Below are positions 45,843-58,505 of a stretch of 64,000 nt of DNA, piece after piece; within the stretch, counting starts at the first letter, position 1; the number at the start of each line of letters is the position of its first letter. The translations under genes and the position numbers were made by a program. The DNA is from Panagrolaimus kolymaensis. Taxonomy: Eukaryota > Nematoda > Chromadorea > Rhabditida > Panagrolaimidae. Location: the NCBI GenBank assembly GCA_028622995.1, contig JAJQJQ010000036.1:1116001-1180000 (forward strand), read 5' to 3'. The notes below the pieces were generated by a model. That model ran no database searches. It was not told the origin of the DNA and worked only from the letters and a program-made list of their open reading frames with translations.

Positions 45843-46922
45843 GAGAGACTCTACCAGATTTTTTAAAACGTGCGGTCCATTTTTTTTCAAACCCACTATT
45901 GTATAGTTACCAAACGATTATTTAGGCCATAAAAATAGGCTAATTTTCAATCTTTTGACCAGAAACTGTACTAGATATGGAATTATGAGCTATCGAAGTT
46001 TGAAGCATGTCTAACCTTTAAAAATTCGGCTAAATTCACCCATGAAACATAAAAATTTAGTTATTATCCCACATTAGGTAATCGATTGCGGGCTTTCTAA
46101 TGGTGTATACCATATATTTTAATATCCTACAAAAATGAGGAGAAATTTGCATATTTATATTTCAAAACGACGCCACTTTTTTTCCGCCGTATCCCCAGAC
46201 CCTAAGAAAAATAGCATATAATCCCCAGAATCTCCTCTATCGAATTGTCAAGAAAAATCAAAAAAAATTTGCACCTCGATCGATTGCCATAGATAAAAGT
46301 GCTCGCGACCACTATTTTTAGTGGGGAAAAGGTGTTTTTCACTTTCATTCTTTGGTTTTTGGCGTTATGTTCAAATTGTTTTCATGGAAGAAAAAAAGTG
46401 AATGGAAAGTGAAAAACACCTTTTCCCCACTAAAAATAGTGGTCGCGAGCACTTTTATCTATGGCAATCGATCGAGGTGCAAATTTTTTTTGATTTTTCT
46501 TGACAATTCGATAGAGGAGATTCTGGGGATTATATGCTATTTTTCTTAGGGTCTGGGGATACGGCGGAAAAAAAGTGGCGTCGTTTTGAAATATAAATAT
46601 GCAAATTTCTCCTCATTTTTGTAGGATATTAAAATATATGGTATACACCATTAGAAAGCCCGCAATCGATTACCTAATGTGGGATAATAACTAAATTTTT
46701 ATGTTTCATGGGTGAATTTAGCCGAATTTTTAAAGGTTAGACATGCTTCAAACTTCGATAGCTCATAATTCCATATCTAGTACAGTTTCTGGTCAAAAGA
46801 TTGAAAATTAGCCTATTTTTATGGCCTAAATAATCGTTTGGTAACTATACAATAGTGGGTTTGAAAAAAAATGGACCGCCTCCTTCTAAAATCATTAAAA
46901 AATCTGGTAGACTCTCTCTTAA
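45839..46922. repeat. 1.08-kb fold-back element with TTAA ends
   Basis: A long near-perfect palindrome has a left arm at about 45843-46350 and a right arm at about 46405-46918. The arms mirror each other: for example GGTCGCGAGCACTTTTATCT at 46441 is the reverse complement of the stretch near 46291-46312, and CGTTTGGTAACTATACAATA near 46835 mirrors the stretch near 45891-45915. The unpaired centre is about 50-60 bp. The outer ends read TTAAGAGAGACTCTACCAG and CTGGTAGACTCTCTCTTAA. TTAA at 45839-45842 and 46919-46922 suggests a piggyBac-style target duplication. There is no coding capacity beyond a chance frame at 46352-46549. The right arm carries a small insertion (CCTCCTTCTAAAATC) relative to the left near its outer end. 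Confidence 0.9.
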
Positions 46923-49900
46923 GTGATCATGATTTTCCCAACTCCATTCGATATCCATAAAATCTCCTCAATCACAATCGTTAGAGAAGGTGATCGATCC
47001 TTAGCTTCTTTAGACATTAGTAGAGAAGATTATACGATTATTTTGATCATTCTAAAAAGTTTATGAAGAAGAATAATGGTTACTAAATATATTTTTTTTA
47101 CTTCTAAAACTATTTCCATAAAATAATTTTTTCAAAATCCATTGATGATCTTTGCATTTTAGTCTTTATTTTTCCCTCTTTTTTTCTTCATCTCCAAAAG
47201 TTCCCATGACCGGCAAACCACCATGCAATATTATTATTGCTTTTTTTTCTTCACTTTTTCAAAATGTATGTAAACTCATTTTTTCGTTTTTGCATTATTT
47301 TTTGTTTTGTTTATTTCGTCTTTTTTCTTGTTTTCGCTTTTTTTGGTTGGAAGAATTCTTTTTAAAATCTCCAATTTCTTCTTCTTCTTTTTTTTTTTGA
47401 AGAAGAAGATTTCCGTTAATGGAGAAGAAAGAGATAGATATTTTCAAGCAATCAAAGCAACAACAAAAAAATCTTTGACTCCCTTGTTGCTCAAAAAAAA
47501 AATAATTTTTTTATATATATTTTTTTGAAACGGAAATTCTTTTGTAAACAAAACAAAAAATATTTTAAATTTCCTTGACTTTTTGGTAGCGAGAGCTAGC
47601 TAGCAGCGATCATCTTTTTTTGTTTGGAGTTTGTCAAAAAACCAAAAAGGCAAGCAGCAACCAAGAAAAAAAAGGGAAATTTGACCTAAAAAAATAAAAT
47701 AAAATATAAATTTTTTTGATGTTTTTGTCATCTTTTTTTTCTTCATCAACCAACATCTGTGGCGGCAGCAACAGTGACAATGATGGAGATGGCTCAAAGG
47801 TGACAATAACATCATTTTATTTTCTGATGATGAAAAAAACAAGAAAAAATAAATAAATAAACTCTAGTTTTAAGCTGCAGCTTTTATTTTTTTGCATTAG
47901 CGAGCGACAAGCGACGGAAGGTGGCAGCAGCAGCAGAAAAGTCATTAAAAAAAAGCATGCAAAGATGGATAAAAAAGGTTAGAAGTCCTTTGATTCTTTT
48001 CAAAGATCGTTGCTTTTTCGTTTTTTCCAATTTGTTTTTAAAAAAAAGACAGAGAGAAATAAAGAAAAAATCAAAAATCTCTGATCACTTTTTTTAATCG
48101 TCTTTTTTGACTTTCTTCCAAAAAAGCCATTATCGCTCGCCATGGCTGTCTTTTTCTTAGGTTTTCTTTGATTTTAGCAGCTTAAAAAAAGTTTTTTTCT
48201 TGTGTTTTTATATAACTCTTTAATGCGCTTCTTTCTGCTGATAACCTTTTTATTCTTATTTTTTTCTCTCTTTCATCTTTTTTTTATACTTGTTTTTTCT
48301 TTCACACTTTGATTTTTTTCTTTTGGGTATCATGTTGCCTTTGAGAGATTATTGTTTTACTTTTTTTCTGTGTCTATGTTACGGTGACAAAATTAAAATG
48401 AAAAAAGAAAGAAAAAGAGTTGAGAATTTTTTGTTTATGCATGCATGTGGTGAAATGCTTGTTGTTCGACAAACCTATTTTTTGTAATAGGATTTTTATT
48501 GAATAACTTTGTTAAAAGGCTTAAAACTTCTAAAATTAGTCGATTTTCGATAAATATTGCGAAACCCTTCTAGTTTATTTTTTTGAAATTACGGTAGTTT
48601 TGCAAATTTGATCTCATTAATTTTTCTAAACAAAAACTCGGCCAAAAATAAAAAAAGAAGTGTGGCGGAAAATCAAGAAAGCTTACAATTTATTATTATT
48701 TTTCATTTCTCAAGTACTAAGATACATAGATAACAAGAACATCTGCATCTGCAGCTGATCATTAACGCTAATGATGAACCCACAAAGCAATAAAAAATTA
48801 TTTTTCGGCCAAAAAAGAGGCTATTAAAAAATTAATTTTTGTCTTTTCCCATTTTTTGATCCCTATTTTTTTAATTACCTTAAAATAGTTTTTATTTTCT
48901 TTAATGATATCACGCCACAAAAAAATTGCAAAAAAAAAACTGGGAATTAAATGAATGCGTTTTTTTTTGTTGGTCAAAGTTTTGATTGCATAGTTAATTA
49001 AGTATTATATTTTTTTTTCTTCAAGCAAACTCAAATAAATAAGAAAAAACTTAACTATGCGATGATAAAAGAATTATAGTCAGTCTAGCTTTTAACTATA
49101 TGGGTGGTTATCAAACAAAAAGAAAAAAATGAAAAAAATTATTTTAATTTAAAACTACAAAATATAATATAATATTTTGAGCGGAAAAAAAAGTATTTAA
49201 AAGTTCAAAGAACGAAATTTATTTTTGCAGAATCCAAAAATTTTCGTTAATGCCCACCAAAAAGTCCAATCGAAAAAAAATAAAACGAGTACTTATGTCT
49301 TTGGAAATGGAGGGAAATTTTTCACATATTTACTTCACTCCTCAATGATTGTTCTTTTACTTATGTATTTTTAAGCTTAAAACACCAAAGTAGATTTTTT
49401 TTAATTCTCGTCGTTTTATTGAGGTAATCGTGAAGAAGAAAAAAAGTTAAAATTATTTATTGTGATGTTTGCGAACTTTATTGTTTGTGTCTCATAAAAG
49501 ATTCCATTAAAGAGGACGTGTTTAATTTTTTTTTAAAGAATTTACATATCTTGGAAATTTTAAATCAACAAAAATTAGAAAAAACCAAATTCCTCTGATA
49601 AATAAATAAATTTTAAAGATTAATTTATTTTTTGTTTTGTATATTACGTTTTAAACTATTTTTTCGTTTAAAAACTATGGCTCTTAATAAATGTTTTTTT
49701 GTAGAGACATTAGCTTCAAATTTATTTTAAAAATGAAAAAATTCTGCCTTTTTTCTCTCATAATAAATTTTCATACACCTAAAGTGTATTTAAAAATTCA
49801 GGTTACTGTAGCTGCTAAACTTTATAAATTTTTTTTCTTGATCCTCTACAAAGTTCTTTTTTCGTAAATTACAGTCATTTCCATCCATTCTTTTTTCTAA

Positions 49901-50688
49901 ACACCTTTTTATGACCTTTGGCTTTTTTTCTCCATGACTTTATAATTATTTTTACCTAAAATAAAATCTTTTTTTTTCTTTCCTCTTTTTTTTTTGTTGT
50001 TGAAGAATACTTTCTTTCTTCACGCACCAGCAGCGACGACGGCGACCTTCTATGACCCTCATCTTCTTATTCTTCTCCCATTTCTTGTTCTTGATTTTTT
50101 TTTCTTTTTCTTTATTGTTTATTTAAGCTTAAATTGGAAACCTTTTTTCCTCTTTATTTTATTTTTTTAACTCATTTCCCTCCTTCTTCTTCATTTTATT
50201 TTTTGCATTATTTTTTCTTTTCTTTCAAAAACGTGAAAAAGCTAGCAAGAAAAAGAGGAAAAAAAAACCCATCATCATCATGTTTTAATCTTTGGGGTTT
50301 TTTCTTTCTTTCTCAATTTTTTCTCATAAAAAAAACTCTCAAAGAAAAAATTATCATGTTTGTTTCTTGTTGGCGCCAATGTCATTACTTTCCTCCATTT
50401 TATTTTTTTATTTTACCTTTTTTCTTATCGAACTTTTTTTCTTTTTAACCTTTTTTTGTTCAATAAAAAAAATCATCGGTTGATTTCCTTTTTTTCTTTT
50501 GACTTTTTTTTTTCATTGTCGAATAAATAAAACACGTGTTTTGATGATTGTATTTTTAATTGTTTTTTTTTCTTCCTTTTTGAGTTTTTATTTTACCAAA
50601 TTTTTAGACAATCGAAGAAACAAAAAAGAACGATTTAATTTTTTTTCATAATTTGCATATTATTAACGCGGCGGAGCCATAAAATTTT
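46923..50688. other. 3.8-kb gene-poor region upstream of a peptide GPCR
   Basis: Extremely T-rich in places with no supported gene. Probably includes the promoter of the receptor at 50689. Open frames here (47152-47400, 47307-47528, 48290-48487, 50134-50448) are phenylalanine-rich products of poly-T and were rejected. Confidence 0.5.
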
Positions 50689-53600
50689 ATGATGTCAAAT
50701 ACTACAATTTCAATATTAGCATTTACCTCCACAGAATCAGGAGCAGCTGAATATGAAGCTGTTGATTGTGAAGAGGGTTCATTACTCGATCAAGAACATA
50801 TTCGAATGCCAGTAATTTTTATATATTTATGTGTCTTTGTTATTGTTCTTCTTGGTAAGTGTGAGAATGTTGATCCAACAAATATAATAGTTTCCAACAA
50901 AAAAAAATAATGAAACATTAGGAAACAAAAAAAATATTTTAATTTTATTTATTTTGTTCAACGGCATGCTTTTTTGTTTTTTGACTTTTTGGTCTCTGTT
51001 TTTGAGTACTTTTTTTATTATTGCTTTGAACAACTGTTGTTGTTTTTTTGGAAGTATTTGGATGGGAAAATGCTAGAAATAGAAGGAGGAGGATGTGGTA
51101 ATTTTGGCCAATAAAAAAACGAGGCAAGAAAAATAAAAAAAATAGCGTTCAAGGGAAAAATGGGTCTCGAATGTTAAATAAAATAAATGATAATTAATTT
51201 AGATCACGACTGGAAAAAATTTTTAAGATATCTGATTCTTAAGATTTTTATCTCGAAAGCAAATTTTAAAAAAATTATATTTCTTTTCGAAACAAATTTT
51301 TTCATTGAAAATTTTTTAAGAAAACCCTCGAATTGATTATTTTCTTAGATAAATTTTTTAGCTTAATTCCAAACGAAAATCTTTTTAAATATGCTTTTCT
51401 TTTTTTTAAATTTGAGTTTCGAATGAAAAATATTGCAAAAATCAGAAACTTTTATTTTTGTCTTTAGAAGAAAATTTATTCAATCAAAAAATTAAAGATT
51501 AGCTTCTATTGGAAATTTTTGTTAATGTTTTCTTATTTTTTAGGTAATGCCTTTACCATATTGGTAATATGCATTCATAGATCGATGAGAACCGCGACAA
51601 ATTTTTTTCTCGCCAATTTAGCTTTCGCGGATATGCTTGTGGGAGTATTTTGTGTGCTTCAAAATATGTTTCATATCGTCGCTCTTAAAAATGGAAGTTG
51701 GCCACTTGGTGAAGAAATATGCAAATTATATGTATTATTTCTTCATATGATTCCATGCATTTCAATTGGAATATTAGTTTGTGTTTCACTTGAAAAATAT
51801 ATCGCTGTTTTACACCCGCTTTTGGCCCTAAAAGTATTAACAAATAAACTTCGAATAATTATGATGATAGGAATTTGGATTTTATCCATTGGTTTTAATT
51901 TACCATATTATTTTACAACAAAAGAATTAGAATTTTTTGGTTCTGCTAAAGCATGCATACGCGAAATGGATGGGTATGGATGGTTGAGCATTAAAAATAT
52001 GATTACAGCAAGTTTTATTATTTGGTATTGTATTCCGTTAGCTACGATAGCATATTTATATACGAGAATTGGATTAGTTCTATGGAATAGTGGGCTAAAA
52101 CCCTTGGAAATTCGATATTCGAGTGGTATGTTTTATTTTTTTGGTTTTGGTTTTGTTTTTGTCGTTGGTGGAGAAAGAAAAACTTTTTAAAGAAATCAAA
52201 TAGGAAATAAACAATATTTTGAGGCACGTCATGACATTTGCGTTTACGCATTTATGCAAATTATGCACGTGTGGGAGCAATTTTAATTATAATTTTGACT
52301 CTTGACAAGAAAATATGGTGGAATCTTAGAATGAAAAATATTTTATTGGATCAAAATTAACTTTTTTTCGTTTTTTTCTAAACTTTTTTGGATATTAAAA
52401 AAACCTTTGAGGACGTGCTTTAAATGAAAAAAAATATATTTAAGAAATTATGTCTAAAAAACAAACCATAATCCTTTTCACTTGATAACTTTGGCTTTGC
52501 ACAATCAAACAAAAAAAATCACCAAAGAGCGCATGTACCTAAACATTAAAACTACCGTATTTTTTTTTCTCTCTTATCTTTAACCTGAGAAAATAAAAAC
52601 AAAACAAAAAGATTATTACTCTTCCCGAAGAAGAAGAAAAAAAATTATGAGGACTACAACGAATTAATGAAAAAATAAAATATAAAAAATAAATATTTTT
52701 TTGCTGACATAAATATATTTATATTTAAGGAAAAGTTACAGACTCATATGGTGGACCACCAACGTTGACGATAAATTATGAAAGTAGTGAAACTCCTTTA
52801 ACTGGAAATGGTTTACATCGATCTAATTCAAATGGAACCCAGTCTAAAATTCACGACCATACTTCAATAAATTCAGATGTTTTGGAAACAAGGAAACGAG
52901 TAAGTTTTTTGCCTTTTAATTATGATAAAAAAATTTCTTGCCATTCATTTTTTTTCCGGGTAAAAGCATTGGAAATTTTGTTTCAATCAATATTTTGAGA
53001 ATGTTGAAAAAAATAATAAAATATTTGTCATTTTTTTCTTTTATTTTAGATTATTCGCCTCCTTATCGCAATAGTCTGCTCATTTGCTGTTTTAACCCTT
53101 CCTCATCATGCTCGTCTACTTTATACGGTTTGTTGCCTTTTTATTTTCCTTTTTGTTGCATTTGTGTGACAACATTAAAAAAAATTAAAGCTGAAAGGCA
53201 AAGCTTAGATTACCAAACGGAAAATTGAATCTTTAAATTTAAAAAAAAACTTCGATTTCTCTTGATAGTTTAAAAAAAACTTTTCATTTACATAACTATT
53301 ATTAAATTTTAAATTAACAAAATCATGAAACTCCTGTCAAATGAATTTTAAATATAAAAATTTTCGGGGTGAAATCTATCTGGCATAACAAATTTTTTAT
53401 ATTTCAAAAATTCTTTATTTTTTTTTCAATTCACTTTCAATATTATATCTTTAATTATAGAATCTAAATGCACTTTTTGTAATGAAAGCTAAAAATTAAA
53501 AATAAATACGAAAAAACAACCACCAAAAAATAGCGGAAGCTTTCCAAATAAAAAAGAAAGCATCTGACTTCTTCAAGCTTCAGAGATAACCGCAGACAGC

Positions 53601-54209
53601 TAAAACACAAACATTATTTTTTTCTTCTAAGATTAAAAATCAAACAACACAGAAGCAAACAAAAAATCAAAACACAAACCAAAAATTTTTCGTTGCAATA
53701 AAAACTTTTATCAAAAAAATAATGAACCACACCCTTGTTTTTAGAATTGGACCGAAACATATATGTGTAATAGCACTCCAGCGGCTTTACTTCAACCTTT
53801 TGCATATTTATCACTTTTTATGTCATCCGGAGTTAATCCTCTGCTATATGCATTTATGTCTCAAAGATTTCGTGAAGCTGTGCGAGACATAGCTTCGTGT
53901 CGAACTGGAGCTCCACAAAGAAAATATACTCGAACTCGAACGTTTGTTAGTGATATTCCTGAAGTGAGTCGATCACCATCATTTCGGGATAATATTATTC
54001 CTAGCAACAATGGAGCTGCAGCAACCAATGGTGTTGTTGCAAATGGAATGAGTAATAATAATAATCATTCAAATTCATCTGAAAATAATGGTGGAAGTAA
54101 TGGACCATATTTAACTGTAAATAATTCCCTTCGAAGTCATAATCATCATCATCATCATCATGGACATGGGCATGGACATATTAATCATCGATCTATGTCA
54201 TCTTCATAA
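50689..54209 (+). CDS. Rhodopsin-family (class A) peptide-type GPCR
   Basis: Five exons (50689-50854, 51544-52125, 52730-52899, 53050-53127, 53745-54209) give 486 residues with matching phases. TM1 carries GN (GNAFTILVI), TM2 has [10 protein letters not shown] and the disulfide cysteine sits in [10 protein letters not shown] before TM3. TM3 ends in [10 protein letters not shown], an EKY in place of DRY. TM6 is short of the usual CWLP, reading [18 protein letters not shown]7 has [17 protein letters not shown], a variant of NPxxY. The third intracellular loop (exon 3) is long and Ser/Asn-rich. The tail has Asn- and His-rich runs ([15 protein letters not shown]). The pattern fits neuropeptide receptors of the TRH/neuromedin kind, but the ligand cannot be told. 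Introns are unusually long for this window. Confidence 0.88.
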
Positions 54210-55133
54210 TTTTTGTTGTTGTCGATGGTCATGGTTATCAAAAAATAATTTTTTTTTGATCTTCCAATATGTATTTTTATTTAAATTTCAATTTTAATTT
54301 TAAGTTTTTTTTAAATGCAAAATATTTTTTTAAAACTAACATTCACAAACAACAAAATTTTATTTTATTTAATTTTTTTATTTATTTATTATTGCGGGTT
54401 TTTTTTTGTTGATTTTTTGGTAAAAAATTTTTAGATCTCATTTTTTATTTGTAAATAAAAATTGTACATTCATTCGCTTTATTATTTTAATTTTATTTTT
54501 CCATTCCTAATATTTATTGTTTTTTGTATATATAAATAAAGATATTTTTTAATCGTAAAAAATGCCAAATTTGAATCAAAAATTGATTTTATAGTTTTAA
54601 TCACTGAAAAAATAAATGTCCAGAAAAAGGATTAAAAATTAATCATGGAGTTAGTTGGAAGGAACCGAAAAATTATATCATCAGACACACAAAGGAAAGG
54701 AAATGACTAATTTATATTAAAAGCAAATATTTTTTTTGTGTTTGTGATTTAGAATTTGTCATACTACAATCACAGAAGTTTAAAAAAAATAGAGTCAAAG
54801 TTCCGCAAGAAAATCCTAAAAAAAACCATTTTTAAATTTTATTTATCATCGCTTTTGGTATATTTTGTTTTATTACACAAAATCTTGCAACTTTTTTCTT
54901 ATTTATTTTTTTTTTCAGTCAAATCAATCAAAGAATAATCTTTTTTATATTTTCTTTATTCAAAGGCAACAAAATAAAACCGTGTAGTGAACTCTGCTTT
55001 TTTGATAACCGCAACAACAAGAAAAAAGAAAGAAAAAATTCTTGAAAAAAAAGAAGATGATAAAAAATGGTTTATTGAAGAACAAACAAAATACAAAATA
55101 GACAACATTTAAAGCTGATTGATTTTTAAATTT
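54210..55133. other. Convergent intergenic region
   Basis: 3' flanks of the GPCR (AATAAAG near 54536) and the aquaporin gene. No gene supported; the frame at 54756-54938 has no features. Confidence 0.4.
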
Positions 55134-56510
55134 TTAATAAGCTCCAAACGAAGTAAAAAATGTATTTTTTCGATGATTATGATTTCCATCACCATTGTCG
55201 TCGTTTGATCCACCTATGGTTGTTTGACCTTTATTTGGATCTTGATCAGGTGATATTTCAGGTTGATGCCTACCTATAAGCATTTCATAACCATATCCAC
55301 CAACTACCCCACCAATTAAAGGGCCTGAAAAATAATAAGAGAAATAAAAAATTGTGGCAAAACTTAAGTTTTTTTTATAAATTCAAAAAAATATTTTAAA
55401 AAATTTTAAATTTTCTAATAATAAAAATTTTGGATTAGTCTCAAAGCAAAAAAGCTTCTAAAAACGAAAGAAATGGGTCCCAAAATTTCAAAGTTTTAAA
55501 CACAAAAATTAATATTTAAAAATATTTGTGGATTTAGTAGTTTATCCAAACAATAACTTACCAATAATTGGAATCCAAAACCATTTATAATCATTAAAAC
55601 TAAAAAAAGAATTTTATTTTCTATTTAAATCTTTTTATTTACCAACCTAATAGCTTTCCATGAATACCCAGCAACCCAAAGAAATAATCTAGGACCAAAA
55701 TCTCTTGCAGGATTAATTGAACCCATTCCATTAAAAGAAAAGCTTGCAGCAATTACAAATACACTTAAACCAATTAATAATGGTTGTAAATAATATGGAA
55801 GGGCAGTATTTTTATCGATGATTGCTTTAACCGAAAAACAAAGTATCGCCGTGCCAGCAATTTGATCAAATATTCCATTGGTTATGGATAAAAATGGTTG
55901 AGGAAATGAAGTAAAAATTATACCGGTTCCAGTTTTACCAAAAAGTTCTCGAGTTCCTCCATCAAAATTATTTATTGCATCTAAAAGTTTTTTGTATAAT
56001 AAATACACTTAGTTTTCTAACATAATCTTGTTTACAATCGACAGAATTATTAAACACATACATATAACCCGAAAAAATTAATGTAAAAAAGTTATAAACC
56101 AACCATAATAAATTCCATAAACCATTGCAGCAGCAATAAAAGCTCCAAAAGTTTGTGCAACAAAATATAAAATAAATTTTCCAAAACTCATATGTCTCAA
56201 AGTAAAAAACATAAAACTTATTGCAGGATCAAGTTGAGCACTAACGCGAACTCCAATATAAACGGATATGGTCATTGCAAAAGCCCAACCAAGTTGGACA
56301 CTAACTCCAAAACCTTCATTTTTGAAGAATGCAGTTGCCATAGTTCCAAGGCCAATAAACTGAAAAAACTCGAAGGTAAGAATTTGAATCATCCAAAAAG
56401 AAAAAACTTACAACCATCAAACATGAACAAACAAATTCGGATAAAATTTTAGTGAAAATATTTGGTTTTTGTTTTAATTCTTCCTTTATCCATTCTTTCA
56501 TATTCATCAT
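55134..56510 (-). CDS. Aquaglyceroporin-like channel with DPA in place of first NPA
   Basis: Five minus-strand exons (56510-56412, 56359-56104, 55980-55647, 55599-55562, 55324-55134) give 305 residues. All phases fit, although two donors are the rare GTTGGT. Six membrane segments are visible. The second half-helix has the intact GSINPARDFGPRLF motif. The aspartate after NPAR is the glyceroporin signature, enlarging the pore for glycerol. The first half-helix reads AQLDPAISFMFF where the family has HLNPAVSF, so the first NPA asparagine is aspartate. The cytoplasmic tail (residues about 245-305) is rich in D, N, G and H. Expected role: passage of water or glycerol across plasma membranes. The DPA change predicts altered selectivity or conductance. 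Confidence 0.9.
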
Positions 56511-56895
56511 TATTGCAGCTGTAGCTGGAGTAAGTTAGTTAGTTAGTTACACTTCCTCAAAAAGCTAATAAGGGACAACAGACAGAAACACTTGCATTTT
56601 TCATATTTTTTTTGCTTGATGGAACAAAAAAATGTTTTATGGGATTTTTTTCGATTGATTTTTCGTTTTAATTTAGAAACAAACTAATAAAGATAAGAAA
56701 AAGAAGTAATATATTTTAGAGTTAATTTTATTTTATTTTTTGGTAGAAAAAAAAATATACATACATAAAAAAGGTTGGAAACAAAAAACAAAAGCTTTTA
56801 ACGAAAAAATTTATATAAAAAAAGTTAATTTAAATATCAAAACCCATATTTGTCGAAATAAACGTTTTGAATAAACCATAGAGTTACATTTTCCT
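56511..56895. other. Intergenic upstream of aquaporin
   Basis: Contains a short TTAG microsatellite near 56531-56550 and AT-rich DNA up to the fold-back element. Confidence 0.4.
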
Positions 56896-57540
56896 TATCG
56901 TACACCAATATGAGGTATATGGACAAGTATATCATAAATACCTGAAAAAATTCCAAAAACTATCCAAAAACGTAGAAAAAATTATTTAATGATTTTACAA
57001 ATCGAAAAAAAAAATATTCCTTGACTAAATGATTTTTCATGAATTTTAAAAGCTTAATAGTAGCACACGATAAATAAAAAAAATAAAAATTCTCTAAACC
57101 TTCAATTTATTTTTAAACTCTTCATTTCTAGACGTAATTTGGGTCGTAGAAACCGAATTTGATATCCACACATACATTTCATTGGCTAATTCTTGAGTTA
57201 TGAATTTTTGAAATATGCAAATTTTCACTTAGTCATAACTTCGTTATAAGTAAGAACTCGTTAGAAACTAATGTCAAATTCGGTTTCTACGACCCAAATT
57301 ACGTCTAGAAATGAAGAGTTTAAAAATAAATTGAAGGTTTAGAGAATTTTTATTTTTTTTATTTATCGTGTGCTACTATTAAGCTTTTAAAATTCATGAA
57401 AAATCATTTAGTCAAGGAATATTTTTTTTTTCGATTTGTAAAATCATTAAATAATTTTTTCTACGTTTTTGGATAGTTTTTGGAATTTTTTCAGGTATTT
57501 ATGATATACTTGTCCATATACCTCATATTGGTATACGATA
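56896..57540. repeat. 0.65-kb fold-back element beside a hAT fragment
   Basis: Inverted arms of about 265 bp lie at 56896-57165 and 57270-57540, around a loop of about 100 bp. The outer ends read TATCGTACACCAATATGAGG and CCTCATATTGGTATACGATA. Internal mirrored blocks include TAGACGTAATTTGGGTCGTA / TACGACCCAAATTACGTCTA and TAGTAGCACACGATAAAT / ATTTATCGTGTGCTACTA. No TTAA or other clear target duplication was found at the boundary, unlike the other two palindromes. The open frame 57480-57686 running out of the right arm is not considered coding. Confidence 0.85.
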
Positions 57541-57699
57541 TTCGTGTTGGAGGGAGATATACGTATTGCTTAAAAAATTTTTGTTTTTTTCGGTACCAAT
57601 ATGCAAAAATATATGGAGAATTTGATTCCGTAGAGAAAACTCCCCAATTCGGACTTTACGACATACTTGTCCAGTCAAAACCATAATTCATAATCTTTT

Positions 57700-58505
57700 A
57701 TAGCGGTATAATGCTATTTTTATATTATCTTCGAAGGTTGGGACCAATTACAATGTTGTTCACGACATTTTTACAAATCAAATTGTAATAGATCTTGCTG
57801 ATAACCTGAAGAAGCAATTACAAAAAAGATCTGAGGGTTTGGCTGAACAAGAACTCTTGAAAGCTGCAATGTGTTTGGATAACCGATTTATGAGGATAAA
57901 CAAGATTATGGATCCAGCGCAATGGAAAGTTGCTGAAATGAAAGTAACAAACCATTTGTTCGATCTTCAAAGAAAGCAAGAAGAACCTTCAGAAAATAAT
58001 GAAGTGACAGAAGTTGTTGAAGAAGAAGAATCAGATGATGACAGCTTCAAAAGAAACAATAACGATGATAATGAACCAATGGATGACTACATCGCTTTTG
58101 AGAAAATCATAAAGGTAAGGTATCACAAATTCTAAACAAATACATTTATTATTTTAGGCCGAATTCAATTTATTAGAAAGCTTGAGTAAGAAATATCCTA
58201 AAATGGATCCATTTATGTTTTACAAAGATAATGAATCATCTAACTTGTCTAAAGCTGCTCGATATTACTTTTCAATACCTTCTACTTCAACAGAAAGCGA
58301 AAGATTCTTCTCAAAAGCAACTTTGCTATATTCTAATACACTTCGTAATCGTTTATCACCAGAAGTAGCTGAAAACATTTTATTGTTTAAATGTTTATAT
58401 AAGATAAAACTCGAAGAAGATGATATGGATGAAGAAATGGAAGAAGATGAGCCGAAAGAAGATTTCGTCAAAAGAAATGAATTGGAAAAAGAAGATGAAC
58501 TATAA
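57700..58505 (+). pseudogene. 3' fragment of a hAT-family transposase
   Basis: Two coding segments, up to 58114 and 58158-58505, join in phase 0 across a short intron (GTAAGG...TTTTAG). The reading frame is open from about 57703 (just after a stop), with no plausible start before 57839. The recognisable C-terminal part has AARYYFSIPSTSTESERFFS followed by NTLRNRLSPEVAENILLFKC. This is the hAT dimerisation region, whose family pattern is A-x-x-x-x-IP-x-TS-x-x-SER-F-S...R-x-RL-x-P. The N-terminal DNA-binding and most of the catalytic RNase-H-like domain are missing. The tail is strikingly acidic (DDMDEEMEEDEPKEDF). It is a truncated relic adjacent to a fold-back repeat; a domesticated transcript cannot be excluded. 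Confidence 0.8.

Noticed and set aside
46352..46549. 65-codon frame in the right arm of the 1.08-kb palindrome
   Set aside because: The complementary arm carries the same sequence inverted. The frame is a by-product of the palindrome.
47152..50483. Several phenylalanine- and serine-rich frames upstream of the GPCR
   Set aside because: They are translations of poly-T tracts, not proteins.
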